Positions 34,783 through 47,379 are shown, counted from the stretch's first letter. The stretch: DNA of 64,000 nt from Welwitschia mirabilis (GCA_051453625.1 JBOZIK010000001.1:69025253-69089252), one strand, 5' to 3'. Numbers and translations are program-made. Notes: a model not told the origin generated them from the sequence alone.

Positions 34783-35940
34783 CCCTAAACTAGATGTTTA
34801 CTAGCCTCTTAACCAAATGTTCATAAAAAATAGATCAATATGGAAAAACTTAGCTAAGTGAAAATGGTCAAGTATGGAAATGATATCATTAAAAAAATAA
34901 AAAAAGCTTTTAATAAATAAGGCATTAAAATCAAAAAATGAAAAAAATTTGTAATAATGGAAACCACAACTAAACTTTGTCCTCAAAGTTAAAGAGATAG
35001 GAAACTTGATACAAAGCTTTTAAAAATAAACCACAAGGCTAGTAAATGATATTGATGTAAGTATTTAGGGAAAAATGTTTATGAAATCTTTAGAAAAAAA
35101 CAAAACATGATACCTAATAAAAATTCATTATCTAAAAATTCAAAAAGATAGAATACTTAAGTTAACGAGTACATTTATTAAAAATTTGTTAATTTTATTT
35201 TAAATTTAAAATGTATTACATTATTAAATAAAAAATATATCCTCTAAGTAAACCTATAAGTAATAGAAAATAAATAAAGAAAATTTTTAAATACATAAGT
35301 TAAAAAAAGTAAATACAAAAGAATCTCCTAGTTCCATCATTTTTACTAAATATACTTTTACTTTTTTCATGATCATACTTTTATTCCTTGTTTTAAGCAT
35401 TTAGATAAAATTTGACATCAAGTGTTATGAAATCTCTTTCTAATAGAGTTGAATATTTTAATGTATGAAGGAATTGGTGCTACATTACCAATGGATATCT
35501 ATAGTCTAAATGTGGTTAAACATGTCATAGAATAAATCATTAAAGCTACATTACTAGTGAGCATTTATAGCCTTGATGTAGGTAACTAAATCCAAATTTT
35601 AATTAATGTACTTTTTGAAGAAAAGATATTTCTTTTTAGTTTAAGTACTTCTTCATATATTTAATTAATTTTAATGCACATGAAATGGTTTATTAGCTCA
35701 TTAGGCTAATTAAGATAAGTCTTGTTCTTATAAAATGATTTAAAGATAATTAATGTAACATGAAAGTAGATTCCACCTTAGTTCAAGCACATTTTCCAGT
35801 TATAACATCTTAAGTAAAACTAACTTTAACAAGTTAATCCAAAAATAAGCAAAGCCATTTTTTGAAAAATTACAAGTAAATTTAAAATATACCTAATCTG
35901 TATTAATAAGGTAATTAGTTATGAATAGTTTATTTCATCA
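34783..35940. other. F interior, A-rich part
   Basis: No protein motif. Contains a two-copy 66-base direct repeat (35479-35544 and 35545-35610; gctacattac..tgg.tatctatag). Frame 34801-34986 has no recognisable content. Confidence 0.45.
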
Positions 35941-37500
35941 AGAGTCATCAATCAAGATCATCTAATATTATAAACTCATAGATGGGTGGAAGGAAAAGGT
36001 GGTTGATGGACTTTCTTAGGAATAGTAAAAGTGAAAAGATTAGGTAATGGAATTTAAGATGATGATGACATATTCTATGCCATGGGTAATATTTTGAATT
36101 TCCTACATGAAAATGTTTAAGGTAGTTATTGTATAAGTGGCAGTACTTGGTTAGTTTAAGGTAAGAAAGGGAATCAAGCATAGATGATTTTAGCATTTTT
36201 AGTATTTTTCAAATTAAAATTTATTTAAAATAAAATATACTCTAAACAAAAAATATAATTTGAAAGCATGCAAAAGAAACTATAAATTTTAGAAGGGATT
36301 TTCCAAGGTAATACATGCATGAAGGCTTAAAATGATGAATGCTAAGATTCAATGATGAGTTAAGATTATGTAAAGCATTCAGATATGACAGAGAATCCTT
36401 GTCAATATTTATGCATGAATTTATAAAACAAGCAATATCATCAATATGAGTAGTAATATTAATACATTTAAAATCAAAAGGCATCCATCCTTTATCCTAT
36501 TTTTGTTTACTCAATACTGCATGCAAGATATTATCTTAAGAAGAATATAAAAATAAATTTGAAACCATTAGAGAAGATGAATGATATTAAGAAGTACATT
36601 AGAAAATGATTCTAAAGGTATAGATGATTTATTTTTGTAATTAAGATTTGTGTTTTACTTAGAAGACATAGACATGGTTGGCTTAAGAATTTGTTAAGAA
36701 ATGATAAATGTTTTTTAAAGGATGGATCATGGATATGCTCTTGGATAATGGCCTCCTCTTTAGTGGGATTGCCAGAGGATTATTTCTTAAGTGATTACTC
36801 AAGTGATAGTGATTGTGGTTTAAAAAGAGATTCATTTTTAGTGTTTTCCATTTCATTAATGTTTTTAATTGATTTATTCTTTATTTTATAACTCTCTAAT
36901 TTGTCATCTTCATCAAATGATTACTTATTTATTATTGATTAATCATCATCTAATGTATTTAATACTAGTTTAAAGTATAGCTTATTTGTACACAACTATT
37001 CACTTTCTAAGGGATTTTAAAACTCAAGGTCCTCTTAGATATCCTTGTTAATTTCTTCATGATTTTTTTTAAGTGTTTGTTTCTCATTCTTAAGGGGTAT
37101 GGCTTGGATGTCATTTACTCTAATCTCACTAATTCCTTTAAAGTTTTTAGGATCTTAGCTTTATGAAATGTATAAAGGTCTTTTTCTTCTTATTATTAGC
37201 TAAACGCCTAAGGTTTTGATCATTAGTTTAAGCTATTTGTGAAAGTATTTACTCAATATTTTTCTTGGTTGTATTAGCTATTTCTTCCAAAGCTTGCAAA
37301 GGGTATTGAAGCATGTTGGAAGTATATTTTAAAAAACTTTAAAAAGTATCTTTAAAAAATGGTGAGGTGGTTTATTGGGTATAGAAAGATCATTGGTATT
37401 GATCAAATAAGAAAGGATATGAAAAGAAGATAAAGGGTAAGGGTTAAAGGATAATGAATATGAAAATAATAATAAAGGATAAATATTGTGAGATGCAATG
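35941..37500 (-). pseudogene. F: broken reading frame of unknown function
   Basis: I do not recognise it. Minus strand from right: MSSIASHNIYPLLLLFSYSL (near 37490), MLQYPLQALEEIANTTKKNIE and ILSQIAQ-like coiled-coil text (37180-37320), NDIQAIPLKNEKQTLKKNHEE, FDEDDKLESYKIKNKSIKN (36840-36925), PTKEEAIIQEHIHDPSFKKH (36690-36770), then MPFDFKCINITTHIDD, SYLNALHNLNSSLNLSIHHF (36242-36484) and MLDSLSYLKLTKYCHLYNNY (35948-36196). Charged and coiled-coil character in pieces across shifted frames suggests a decayed gene, perhaps a gag-like protein. The plus frame 36691-36891 overlaps it and is judged a shadow. Confidence 0.35.
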
Positions 37501-38582
37501 GAAGACATGGATCAAAATCCTATTATTTGATATATTGATTTTAAGATTTAGAGTTATGAAGAGGTTGATATATGTATAGATAGGATTAAAGATACTCTCC
37601 AAATATCTATGTATTGTTGAAATGATTTAGGGGTTGTGGATGATATGAATTACACTAGAGGTGGTTCCCTAGAGTCTATTTAAGTTAAATAAAATCTCCT
37701 ATAGTTTGTTTGAGTTAATCATGATTCTAAAAACTATAAGGGTAGACAGGTTATAGTACAAAAGGTATTTCATATGGATTAGGTTCTTAATTCATATTGA
37801 AGGTTTTACAAAATGATTATAGTTTTGGCTAAAGGTTTACATTTAAGTTTTTGATATTTGAGAGGATGCGTATTATTAAAAAAGTTTCACAAAGTTTCCA
37901 AGAGTTTATAGTTAAAATTGTAGAGTGTTTGACACAAGAACAATAATGGTACTAGTTAACAAAAATGACAACATTTATTATTTGAAGTAAAACAATTTGA
38001 TAATTTTGAAGTTCATGTTTGGATTAGTGTAAAATAACTCAAGTTGAAAGGTCTTAGAAAATTTTGGTATGAAACCAAATTGAATGTAAATAAAAAAACT
38101 ACAACTAAGGAAAGTAATACCTATACATTTTTTATTTATTTAAGAGGAAAAAAATAATCAAAACTAAAAAAATTATAGAAAGCACAGAAACATGAAACAT
38201 GTAAAATAAGGTGTAAGAGTTAAAACTTAATTTTTATCCTTTTTCTGATCTTCATTTTTATTTCACCTATACAAAAGTCATTAGGCTTGCAAGGCAAACT
38301 ATAAAGTTTGAAGGTAAGTTTTAGGCTAGGATGAAAAACTAAATAAAACTTAGAAAACAAACTAGTTTCAATTTTATTAGAAAGGGATCACATATACATA
38401 ATTAGAAAGCCAAGAAAATATACAAATAACAAGAAAAGAACTAGTTCAAGTATCACTAGAAAAAGGACTAGTATGCACCATTGAAAAAATAAAAATTAAC
38501 TAAAAATTATAAGAATAAAAATCATGTACCCTTGAAATAATACTATGCCAATATCCCTGAAAACATCACAAAACTTTATTCA
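37501..38582. other. F interior, leader side
   Basis: AT-rich, no motif. Minus strand attggcatagtattatttcaagg near 38530-38553 might be a decayed Asp-type primer site, but it lies ~30 bases from the LTR edge and the match is weak. Confidence 0.35.
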
Positions 38583-40014
38583 TGTATAGCAGTGAATAAC
38601 ATTTTACTAGATGTTAGTATCATTCTTTCATAGGCTTATATGTGATAGCTAATCAAAAGAAACATAATTAATGTGACTTGCAATGGAAAAGCAAAGAAAA
38701 AGATCAAAATATTTAGAGTAAAGTAATCTCACTTAAAAACATAAGAAAATAGAAGTAATTTAAAGGTTTAATTAATTTGCCCAATGATCCACCTTCCTTC
38801 AATAACTCTTGTATCTTAAAATACAAATAAAATTATCAAGTCATTAAATCTAAACCTAAAGTCATAATCTCATCCACCACATAAGTGTTGGTGAGTTTTT
38901 TAATTCTCTTGATCCTTCATAGCCCTTCATAAGTATGGAAAGTATGCATAAATATGTATAAGATTCATCAAATAATAAATACTATGATATTTTAAAAGTA
39001 TTCTTAGAAACACACTTAGTAATAAAATAACTTGTCAATAAAATAGGTCCGCCTAAAAATTACTAATAACAATTTATTATGCATTAACAATAAGAGAGTA
39101 AAAAATACTTAAGAGATAGCTTTACCTAAAGATTTCTAATACTAGATGAATTATGCATTAATAGTGAAATGATGAAAACAAGTTCTTATAATACAATCCA
39201 AAAATATACATTACATTAAATGAAGAGAGGTGAAGATGAAGGAATCATCAACTAGCATTGAAATAATCTAACCTAATAAAGATAATCAGAACACCATGAT
39301 ATCCTAGCATTCCAAGTATTTTCCCATATTTATCCAATCAAAAGATCTATTACAATAAGAACCCAAGGAATTTTAAGCTTGAAGAGCTTGTCACAATTGC
39401 ATTTGGTAATGGTTGATGAGTGGTTACATAAGGAAGGTTACATTTGAATGGTTACTTAAGGAGGAAGTTATAATTTTTAGTATGTAGCTATAAAGAAATA
39501 TTCTTTATCTTCTTATGAAGACATGATGATGACATATTCTTTTATTAATGATGATGCTACCAAGAAATGTTATATCATGTGCCTTTCACATAGTCATCCT
39601 TGTTATTTTCATGTGCCACAGTGATGTGTTATTTTGTACTCCCATCATGAATTATTAGGTTTGAAGATTTATTCTATATTACTTCTAACTTAGCCCATAA
39701 GTTAATTGTGATGAAATCCCAAATTAATGTAACAATGCAAGTTTTGATAAGTTTCGACTTAAAAGGCCATTAATACCAATAGTTATAAATAGTGGCACTA
39801 ACATTATTTACTAGAATTCTTTCAAGTTTTACAATGTTCTCTAAAAACTAGGAAAAAACTATTAATGTTAGGGGAAAGCTCATATGTCCATGAAAACATA
39901 ATAAAAAAGGTAAAATACATTATTTTATGATAAATCAATGAATTAAATATCGTTCCCTATGTAAAATTCATCAACTATACTTATTTGGAATATTAATGTT
40001 TTCATGTAAATAAA
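38583..40014 (-). repeat. F right LTR
   Basis: Partner of 33382-34782. About 1432 bp. Carries the same late segment with gttaggggaaagct and ttttatgataaat. Confidence 0.87.
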
Positions 40015-40019
40015 TGTCA

Positions 40020-40480
40020 TTATTAGTCATTCATATAATACACCTATATTTTAAAATATGCATATCATTCATCATTTTTTGATATACAAATTTGATCATA
40101 TCAACTCTCCCAATTTATATCTATAAAAATAGATGCACTTGTCAAACAATTCAAAATTTCATCCATGCTAGACATAGAAAAGTAATACCTTATGGTTATC
40201 TTATTAATGACTCTTAAATCAATACATAATATACAACTTTTTTCTCCCTCCTTTAAAATTAATACTAATAAAAAAACGTAGTGATAAAATTTCTTTGATC
40301 AACTTCTTATCTAGCAACTGTTATACATATCTACTTATCTCTTCTATGTCATGTAGTACCATTTCATATGGTGCTTTGTTTAGGAGTAAATCACTAGAAA
40401 TTAGATATAGCTAATGGTTTATGATCCTAAATTTTGATAACCTAGAAGACAAATAATCAATAAAAGTATTTGTAAAAGAT
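40020..40480 (-). pseudogene. E pol: RT N-terminal half
   Basis: Minus strand: NKAPYEMVLHDIEEISRYV, LLDKKLIKE (40290-40400), then in a shifted frame CIDLRVINKITIRYYFSMSSMDEILNCLTSA split around 40150-40230, IFIDINW and QICISKNDE to 40060. These are the fingers and first palm motifs of gypsy RT (APYRM...ELxxQLxxLLxKxLI, CIDxRxINKITxxYxFPxPxxDD, KIDLxxGYHQIxIxxxDE). The polymerase catalytic motif is on the other side of F (33275-33300). Confidence 0.8.
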
Positions 40481-40559
40481 TTCAATTCATATTTTACCCT
40501 CATTAAACAACCATTAAACTACTTTTCTAAAGATATATTTAATACCATTATGATGTCAT

Positions 40560-41000
40560 ATGCTTCTTTTTTTTATCTTAGTTATTATCTTTTTTCTTAC
40601 TAATAAGCATACACTTATCTTCTTTTCTAGAACATCCTCAATATTTGATAGAATCTTAAATATCTTTTCATTCTTATCAAATTTAATAAAAGTATTTATC
40701 TCCTTATTATGTATGCACTTTGTACCATATTATAGTGGTTTACTTAAGAGTAAATGATAATAATTCATAGGAATAACCTTACAAAAAGTTTGATCATTAA
40801 AGTCACTAATTCTAAGGTTAACTAGGTACTATTTTATAAATATAACATAAATATTCTTTACATCCCAGAAACTTAGTATGGTGCTAGATGAATCATGGTC
40901 TATAAATTTAACTTTTTTTTTCATATCACTAGAAATCAAAGTTTTAGTTCTTTCATTATTATTAATGATAACTTTGAATACCTTTTTATTGTAAGTACAT
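40560..41000 (-). pseudogene. E pol: aspartic protease C-terminal part
   Basis: Minus strand ISDFNDQTFCKVIPMNYYHL followed by LLSKPL, then KCIHNKEINTFIKFDKNEK (40620-40830). This matches the Reina/CRM protease end (VPMDxCHLLLGRPWxYDRxxxHDGxxNTYxF), with Asp-to-Asn and Gly-Arg-to-Ser-Lys changes. The D-T/S-G loop was not found. The plus frame 40560-40757 is a shadow. Confidence 0.68.
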
Positions 41001-41149
41001 CAAGTTTTTAGAAGTTTTATTCATTTTGTAGGCTTCTTAATAGGTTTTACATCTAACATAAGAGTTCTTCCAATCATTTCTTTTTTCCCTTGCTTACTAG
41101 TAATTTTTTTTTGGTTTTTCCTTTTTGGACTTTCTTATTGTCTTATCAT

Positions 41150-42210
41150 GTTTAAAAATGACATTTGTATATATGGATTTCTTACTTAATAAACATTCAT
41201 AATAATTCTGTTTTAGCTTATAGAATTTGTAAAAGAATAATTAAACAAATTACCACATTTATTTATTTATTTGTAGTTATCTCCTTTATATTTGGTGTCT
41301 TCTTTACCTTTGTATTATCATTATTGGTTTGTCTTTCCTCTTTGTTTACAACCTCTCCTTTATAATTCCTTTCCTTTAAAAAATTTCCTATTAGAGTTGT
41401 TCTTTTAATGTAAATTCTCTTCTACTTAGAAGGACAACTAGTATACTTCCTCTATTGTTTGACGAGTAAAATGGTGATCTCACATTTGATAATAAAACTT
41501 AAACTAGCAATGTTTATGGTTACCTCTTCTATGTTAAAATCAAAATATCTAACTTGAATGACAAGTTCATTAACTTCCTCTATGTACTTTATCATAGAAT
41601 CTTATCCTTACTAAAGTATCCACAATTTTATTATTATATTTTTCTTATTTGAAAGTATCATAAAAGTATCTTAGAAATTGTATTTCATGTAATTCTAAGA
41701 GGTTGAAAGATCTCAAACTTAAAGTTCCTTCTATATATGCTTCCACTAAATTTGTACAACTCATCATAAGTGGGTTGAAGCAATTTTGATCTTCTTTTAT
41801 TTAGTACTTTTCTTTGTCTTAATATATGAATCCATGTCTTAAATCTAGTTCTAAAGCTCTTATGCTTTTAAGATTACTTTAAATGGCATCACTTACAAGG
41901 TTTTTGAGTTCATTTTTTAGGGCTTTTATCAAGCGGTTATTCTCTTTTTTCATACTTTTATCTTCATGTATAAAATCCTCCTTTGATGGTTTCTTTATCA
42001 TCGACTATTTTCTTTCTACTCCTCCTCTAAAACTAGCTCCAAATACTGGGGAGTATAATCCAAACTCAAACTTATCACTAATGTCTCCATTAGTTTTTGG
42101 ATATTTTCCACTATCAATTATTTCTTGTCAATATGCTTTTAGATATGAAAAACTATTGTATTTTTTGATGACATCCTTTAGAGTAGAACTAAAGACAACA
42201 AAAAAATATG
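41150..42210 (-). pseudogene. E gag remnant
   Basis: Weak overall. Near 41190-41240 the minus strand reads FYKFYKLKQNYYEC, which keeps the C-x2-C-x4-H-x4-C spacing with only the last Cys preserved, then LLSKKSIY as in Reina-type knuckle tails. Further upstream, charged text (VVNKEERQTNNDNTKVKK, ELVIQVRYFDFNIEEV, LLQPTYDELYKF) fits a gag C-terminal region. The plus frames 41165-41365 and 41883-42215 are its shadows. Confidence 0.5.
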
Positions 42211-42415
42211 CATAAAACCAAAACTTATTATATTACCACCTAATGTAAAAGAAATAAAAACTAGAGAAATTAGTATTTTACATAATAGGAAGGGTATTTA
42301 TTTTAGCACAAAAACTAATATAAGACCATAGTTATTCCTAGAATCCTTTAAGAAAAAAATGCAATTTAGTCAAGATCTTACATAAGATATCTTCTTTTAA
42401 AATTCACAATAAAAA

Positions 42416-42431
42416 GCTTCTCTTGATATCA
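42416..42431 (-). other. Possible E primer-binding site
   Basis: Minus strand tgatatcaagagaagc, resembling a decayed TGGTATCA(A)GAGC tRNA-Met site, in the right place upstream of gag. The adjoining LTR end is not a clean CA. Confidence 0.3.
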
Positions 42432-43413
42432 CTCTAACATCTTTTACTTCTTTATTTTCAACTCCAACTCTTAAAGCATACTTTATCTCAACACTAACTC
42501 TTGTTTGTAATCTTTACGAAGAATATAATCAAGAAAGAAATCCTATAATATTATCCTCTTATATTTTTTAACATGAATAGATTCTAAACATAACATATCT
42601 CGTATATCTAGATTTTATCTAAATGTAACATATCTCTTATACCTATATTTCATCCAAATATCACTCATTTTCAACATGGTAATTACGGATGATGGATTTT
42701 ATTTTTTACACAACTACATTAAAACATTAACAAATTAAAGCCTTTACTTTTATTTTGTTATGGATGCTCTTGCATCATTAGCATTAGTTTCCTAGTCTAA
42801 TAAGGTTATGCGTACCTTTTTATTACCAATGTTACATGATGCTATTGGGAAGATAGTATCTCTAAGATTATGCCAAAGTTTATCTTAAATTATAATACTA
42901 ACTTTTTAGGCTATGAAATATATCCTTTTTACATTATTTTTTTCTTTACCATACACATATCTTTAAGGAATTTAGCATAAAATGGAACTTTTTAATGGTA
43001 TTAAACATTAAAATGTTAATTTTAACTTTTTAAAATATTTTTAGGCATTATTATTTTATTTTTTTCCTCCATCGATGATGCAAGACATTTAAAAATGGGG
43101 TTTTTGCCATTCCTCTTATCTAAATGTTTTCACATCATTCTATTTTTAGTTCTTAGTTTTAGATGTAATCTGTAATAAGGAATTAGAGGTAAAAAGACCA
43201 TCTATAGATGGTTAAACATTTTAATTAATATAGGGTCTAATTCTAAGTGAAATAGTATTAAATCTCTTAGTATTACCTAATTGTCTAGCTATATTTGCAT
43301 ACTTTGAATTTAGAACAAGTCGGAATTAGATTTTTTCCTTCTCTTTTTTTTAATAATAGTTAAAATGTGGTGATAGTTTAAGAAATTTGATTTATTCCAT
43401 GTTATAGATGTTG
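42432..43413. other. Probable E 5' LTR remnant, non-coding
   Basis: No gene. By position right of the primer site this should be E's 5' LTR. acatatctc.tatatct.gattt(c)at repeats at 42594-42660 form a short two-copy duplication. No partner LTR found. Confidence 0.35.
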
Positions 43414-43589
43414 NNNNNNNNNNNNNNNNNNNNNNNNNNNNNNNNNNNNNNNNNNNNNNNNNNNNNNNNNNNNNNNNNNNNNNNNNNNNNNNNNNNNNNN
43501 NNNNNNNNNNNNNCTTCTCTTTTTTTTAATAATAGTTAATATGTGGTGATAGTTTAAGAAAGTTGATTTATTCCTTGTTATAGATGTTG
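43338..43589. repeat. 76-base duplication flanking a 100-N gap
   Basis: 43338-43413 and 43514-43589 are nearly identical (cttctcttttttttaataat ... atagatgttg; three differences seen), with the 100 N between. Either an unmerged assembly overlap of two haplotypes or a true tandem copy. Confidence 0.85.
43414..43513. other. Assembly gap (100 N)
   Basis: Fixed-size N run, see duplication at 43338-43589. Confidence 0.95.
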
Positions 43590-43899
43590 GAGAGTATTGG
43601 TCATTTATTTAATGAATTTAAGATGTTAATTATTCATAATAATTTGAGCTTTCATAAATAATTTTAGAGTTCCTTCTAATTATTTACTCAAAGGTTGAAT
43701 GATGGTTATGAATTTGAATGACTTCTTTTATTTTATGCTTTCTCCATAAAAACTAGAGTTTATTCTCCAACTTAGGTTGTAACAGTCTCCATAAGGAAAT
43801 GATGGTTTTTATAATTATGGTTATCCTAAGGAGGACATTATTTATTTAAGACATTAACCAATTTATTTACCACCTTTTTGTAAATGAGGAATAATAAGA

Positions 43900-44665
43900 C
43901 AATTGTGAGTTTCATGTTCTCTAAAGTACCCATTGTACAAATAATTTTTCTACTTATAATCTTAGGATTGAGTATCTAAAAAGTTTCTAATATCTTGATG
44001 ACATGATATATTGTATTGAAATATTTATTCCCTCATTTAATTTACATATCCCTAGTGATAAATCTTTGGATTATTCTTTAGCTATCTCATTATTTCTAAT
44101 AGATTTATCCTAATGTTGCAAATGTTTACATATGTTTTCCAAAGGTTTCTGTGCTTTATCAACTTTATTAAATATTAAATATATCCTACTTATCATTTTA
44201 ATTAGTTATTTATTACATGTACTAAATCCTTCATATAGGAAACTTAGTTATATTCATTTCCTAAAGCCATGTTATATGGATTTTTAATAAAGTTTTAAAA
44301 TCATCAAATGCTTGAGGAAAGTTTTCTTTATTTTGTTCTTATAAGTTTATGGGTATTATTCTAAATTCATTAGCTTTATGACTAGGAAAAGTTTTCTTTA
44401 TAAATTCACATAAAAAACCTCTTCACGATCTTGTAGTACAAGGTTTTAAATTATACAATTAAGATTTTGCTTTTTCTTTTAGAAAAGAGGTAAAACATTT
44501 TAATCTAATTATTTCATCTTAATTTCTCATAATTGAGATTTAGGTCTTATACATGTTTAAATTTTCACATAGGTCTTCAAATTATAAGCCATCAAATTTA
44601 GGTAATAGATTAACTTTTATTAGTTTTATGTTATCATCTTTTGTATGAGATGATGAAATTACATA
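43900..44665 (-). pseudogene. G: Athila/Tat-type gag remnant
   Basis: Minus strand from 44660: DDNIKLIKVNLLPKFDGL, MRNQDEII-like with stop, RLKCFTSFLKEKAKS then LYNLKPCTTRS (44440-44510), GFLCEFIKKTFPSHKANEFR, FPQAFDDFKTLLKIHITWL. The pattern LLPKFxGL...IRLxxFxFSLKxKAKxWLxxLxPxSIxTWxxFxxxFIxKFFPxxK is that of Athila/Tat gag. Stops fall at expected Trp positions. No other part of G is recognised to the left, where E begins. It is independent of element C, whose gag is at 47380 on the plus strand. Confidence 0.72.
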
Positions 44666-44879
44666 AGAGAACATGCTTATGCATTCTAGTTATTAATGGA
44701 TACTTTTTATTAATGTACTTAATATGGATAGTTTTGTTGAAAGAATATTAAACTAAAAATATTTCATAACCAACTACTAATGTAAAATGATAGTATTTAC
44801 TAAAATAGGAAATTTGCAATTTGAGCAATGATGAAAAATAATAGAAGTTTAGTAGCATTATGAATTGTTAGTGACTCCA

Positions 44880-44895
44880 CCAACGTTTTAATATT
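44880..44895 (-). other. Possible G primer-binding site
   Basis: Minus strand gttggtggagtcacta recalls the TGGCGACTC-type site of some Tat/Ogre elements. About 215 bases upstream of the gag relic. Weak match. Confidence 0.25.
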
Positions 44896-45382
44896 TATAT
44901 TATAGAAAATAATAAAAAATAATTTCAAAATGTATACAAATATATACAAGTATTTAGACATAAATGAATTTAGATTTCATAATTTTCATTTTACATACTT
45001 GTTAGTTTTGCATAATGTAAAGATCTTTAATAAATTTTAGAAATAATAATGAAATTAATCTCTATATAATGTAAAATATAAAAACTAGGTATATTAAACT
45101 TAAATTAAAAAATTATCCTAGGTATAGATCTAAAATGAATATTTTTAGATTCATGCTCTTATATTCTAATATCTACTTCCTATAAAATGATTTCTTTCCC
45201 CTTAAGAATTTGATATTTGAAAGTTAGGTAATAAAAAAGTTCATAATAAGAAATGATTCTTAATAAGTTAATAAATACTAATAATAATCCCTATTAATAA
45301 TTTCAAAAACTTATTATTCCTTGACTTCTATAATAAATTATGTTTTATAAAAGATTTTTTTTTAGTGATCAAGGTATATGAA
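44896..45382 (-). other. Probable G LTR piece left of C
   Basis: AT-rich, non-coding. If the primer site is right, this is the start of G's 5' LTR, interrupted by C and resumed at 63367-64000. Ends with atgaa (45378-45382), C's probable target duplication. Confidence 0.35.
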
Positions 45383-46627
45383 TTTTGCAATACCAATTTG
45401 TAGGATTTTAATGGGCTATTTTGAATACTTTTGCAAGACATTTATATAGGTTTAAATTCTATTCTAATGATTATGTAGAATCGATATGATGATTGCTAGA
45501 ACATGCAATTCTTGGCATATTTGAAGGTATGTCAAGCATATTCTAATACTTTATGTCTTAAAGGAAAGATTAATAATTTAAAGATTGATTTCTCTTAATC
45601 TAAAAAGATAAAGAGGCCTATCATCTCCTATATCGTCCCCATGATAGTACTAGAAACATGGACCAAATCTATGGATTTGATTGTAGGGCTCGAAGCTAAT
45701 GACTCACCTCTTATTATAGAGTATCATCCCGAGTTTCATTTTCATGACATACAGGATGACAACTATTTTGTATCAATGGAAGGAATCATTTTTGTAATGG
45801 AGTCATGTGAACCATGTGGGTTACTAGGTTTTCTTCTCTAACCTCTAAGGTTTTGCTTCTAGAACTTTAATATAAAACTATAAATACCCACTTTTTCCTC
45901 CACTTCCATTTCCATCTTTTTTACCTGGTATTCTTGTGATGAAAGATTAAAGGACAAGAGACCTATTCATTAGCTATAGAGAGAATATTTCCTTGGTGTT
46001 TAGCTAAGTATCCTCCATTAAGATGCCACTACTTTGTTGTCAGTAGATATTACATTAATGATTAATTAAAGAACTCTTTTTACTTCTATGGTGTAAACCT
46101 CCCTTATGATTTAAGTTGATTATGATTTTGGTGATAGCTTCGTAATTTATCTAGATCATAAGGGAAACCTTTGTTAAGGTTAACATTATTAGTTTATATC
46201 TTTCATTGCATTTCATTTCATTCTATTTCCATATTTGCATTTATTCACATTCTATTTAGAATATCTTATAGCTTATGTTAGTTAGGAATAAGTGATAACT
46301 CTTTCTAATTGATCTAAGTTATAAGGGTTGATTCCTATGATAGAAGGATTGGAATTCAAATAGACTCATTACACTTGCATTTGTCTAATTGCATTTCATC
46401 ATCATTCATCTTACATTACATTTACATTGATTATTATTTTCATTTACTAAAGGAAAAAGGCTAAAAATAATTTGTAAATTAAGTTATCTAACTTCTAATC
46501 TAGTGCCTTCAATGGATTATGACATTTGAATTGACTCTTATCTATACTAGTATGTGTTTTTTACAAGTATTGCAATTTGTAAGTTTTACTTAAGAACTTA
46601 AAGATTGCACAAATTCTCACAGCAAGA
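45383..46627 (+). repeat. C 5' LTR
   Basis: Starts ttttgcaatacc (TG decayed to TT), ends ttctcacagcaaga. Aligned with 62119-63361. Contains atcgtccccatgatag (palindromic motif variant, 45632-45647). The 66-codon frame 45641-45841 is in LTR sequence. Confidence 0.88.
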
Positions 46628-46651
46628 TTTTAGAACCATTACTAAGGAAGG
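46628..46651 (+). other. C primer-binding site
   Basis: tttagaaccattactaaggaagg next to the LTR end, aligned with A's site (13526-13546). Followed by leader text (tatcactatctagataagtg) that also occurs in B. Confidence 0.62.
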
Positions 46652-47379
46652 TTGCAAGGAGCTAGAGAATTATCACTATCTAGATAAGTGCCTTGGATTT
46701 TAATTTAAATTATTTATCTAGCATAGTACTATAATTTCATTCTAGTTTAGTAGGTTTATTTTAGTAATTTTTGTTTTCTATAGTTTAAAAAAGTACTGTA
46801 GTCCCCTCAGTCATCCACACAACATTGAGAACGATAGTCATAAATTTTTGAATTTATTTTTTTTGCAAAATTTTCTTTTTTTCAGTAGTAGTAATAGAAT
46901 TCCTTCATCCTTTATGTTGTCCCTACAACAAAATGAATGATAACCTATTTTTCTAGTTATCGTAACTTTTCTCTGATTTTAGCAATGCTTTGTTGGTATG
47001 CTTATCATCCCTCCTATCATTTCCATAACTAAGTAGATGATTGTCAATTGTTTTTTATTTAGGTTTTTGTTTAGTATTTAAAGTATGTAAGGATATGATA
47101 AATTCTAGTAAAAATATGAAATACCAAAGAGAGTAAACTTGATTTAGAAAAATATCAAAGAAGGATTATTCAACTTTGAGAAAAATCCAAGTACACACAC
47201 CTCAGATACACAAATTCTAAGAATTGAATAAGAGGATTTTTATGCTTATATTATTTTAGAGTTAAATTTTCAAAATAAAATTATGAAAATAATAGCAATA
47301 GAAATATATCATGTCATTTCTTTTTTAGTTATGTTGAAGTCATCACAAGAATAAAAACAAGTTACTTCATCTAGTACAT
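46652..47379 (+). other. C leader
   Basis: Non-coding. Carries cctcagtcatccacacaac and ttgtccctacaacaaaatga, variants of the repeated GTCATC-type motif. No feature otherwise. Confidence 0.5.

Larger units (their letters stand above)
33382..40014 (-). mobile_element. Element F: LTR element without recognisable pol, inserted in E RT
   Basis: Two direct ~1.4 kb repeats (33382-34782 and 38583-40014) flank 3.8 kb of interior. Both begin tgtatag and end at tgtaaata[ca/aa]. Removing F rejoins E RT. No clear 5 bp target duplication (33377-33381 gtcta, 40015-40019 tgtca). The only coding-like signal is on the minus strand (35940-37500), and minus-strand ctagtttaggg before the left LTR could be a polypurine tract, so I infer minus orientation. 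Likely a non-autonomous element. Confidence 0.78.
31031..43413 (-). mobile_element. Element E: Reina/CRM-like Ty3/gypsy element, split by F
   Basis: Removing F (33382-40014) joins a collinear minus-strand series: possible primer site (42416-42431), gag (41150-42210), protease (40560-41000), RT first half (40020-40480) and RT second half to integrase (31985-33381). The breakpoint lies inside RT. Outer limits are uncertain: the left end is cut by D, and the right end lies somewhere before G. Confidence 0.7.

Noticed and set aside
45641-45841. 66-codon frame with plausible amino-acid composition
   Set aside because: It is inside C's 5' LTR and is not kept open in the 3' LTR copy.
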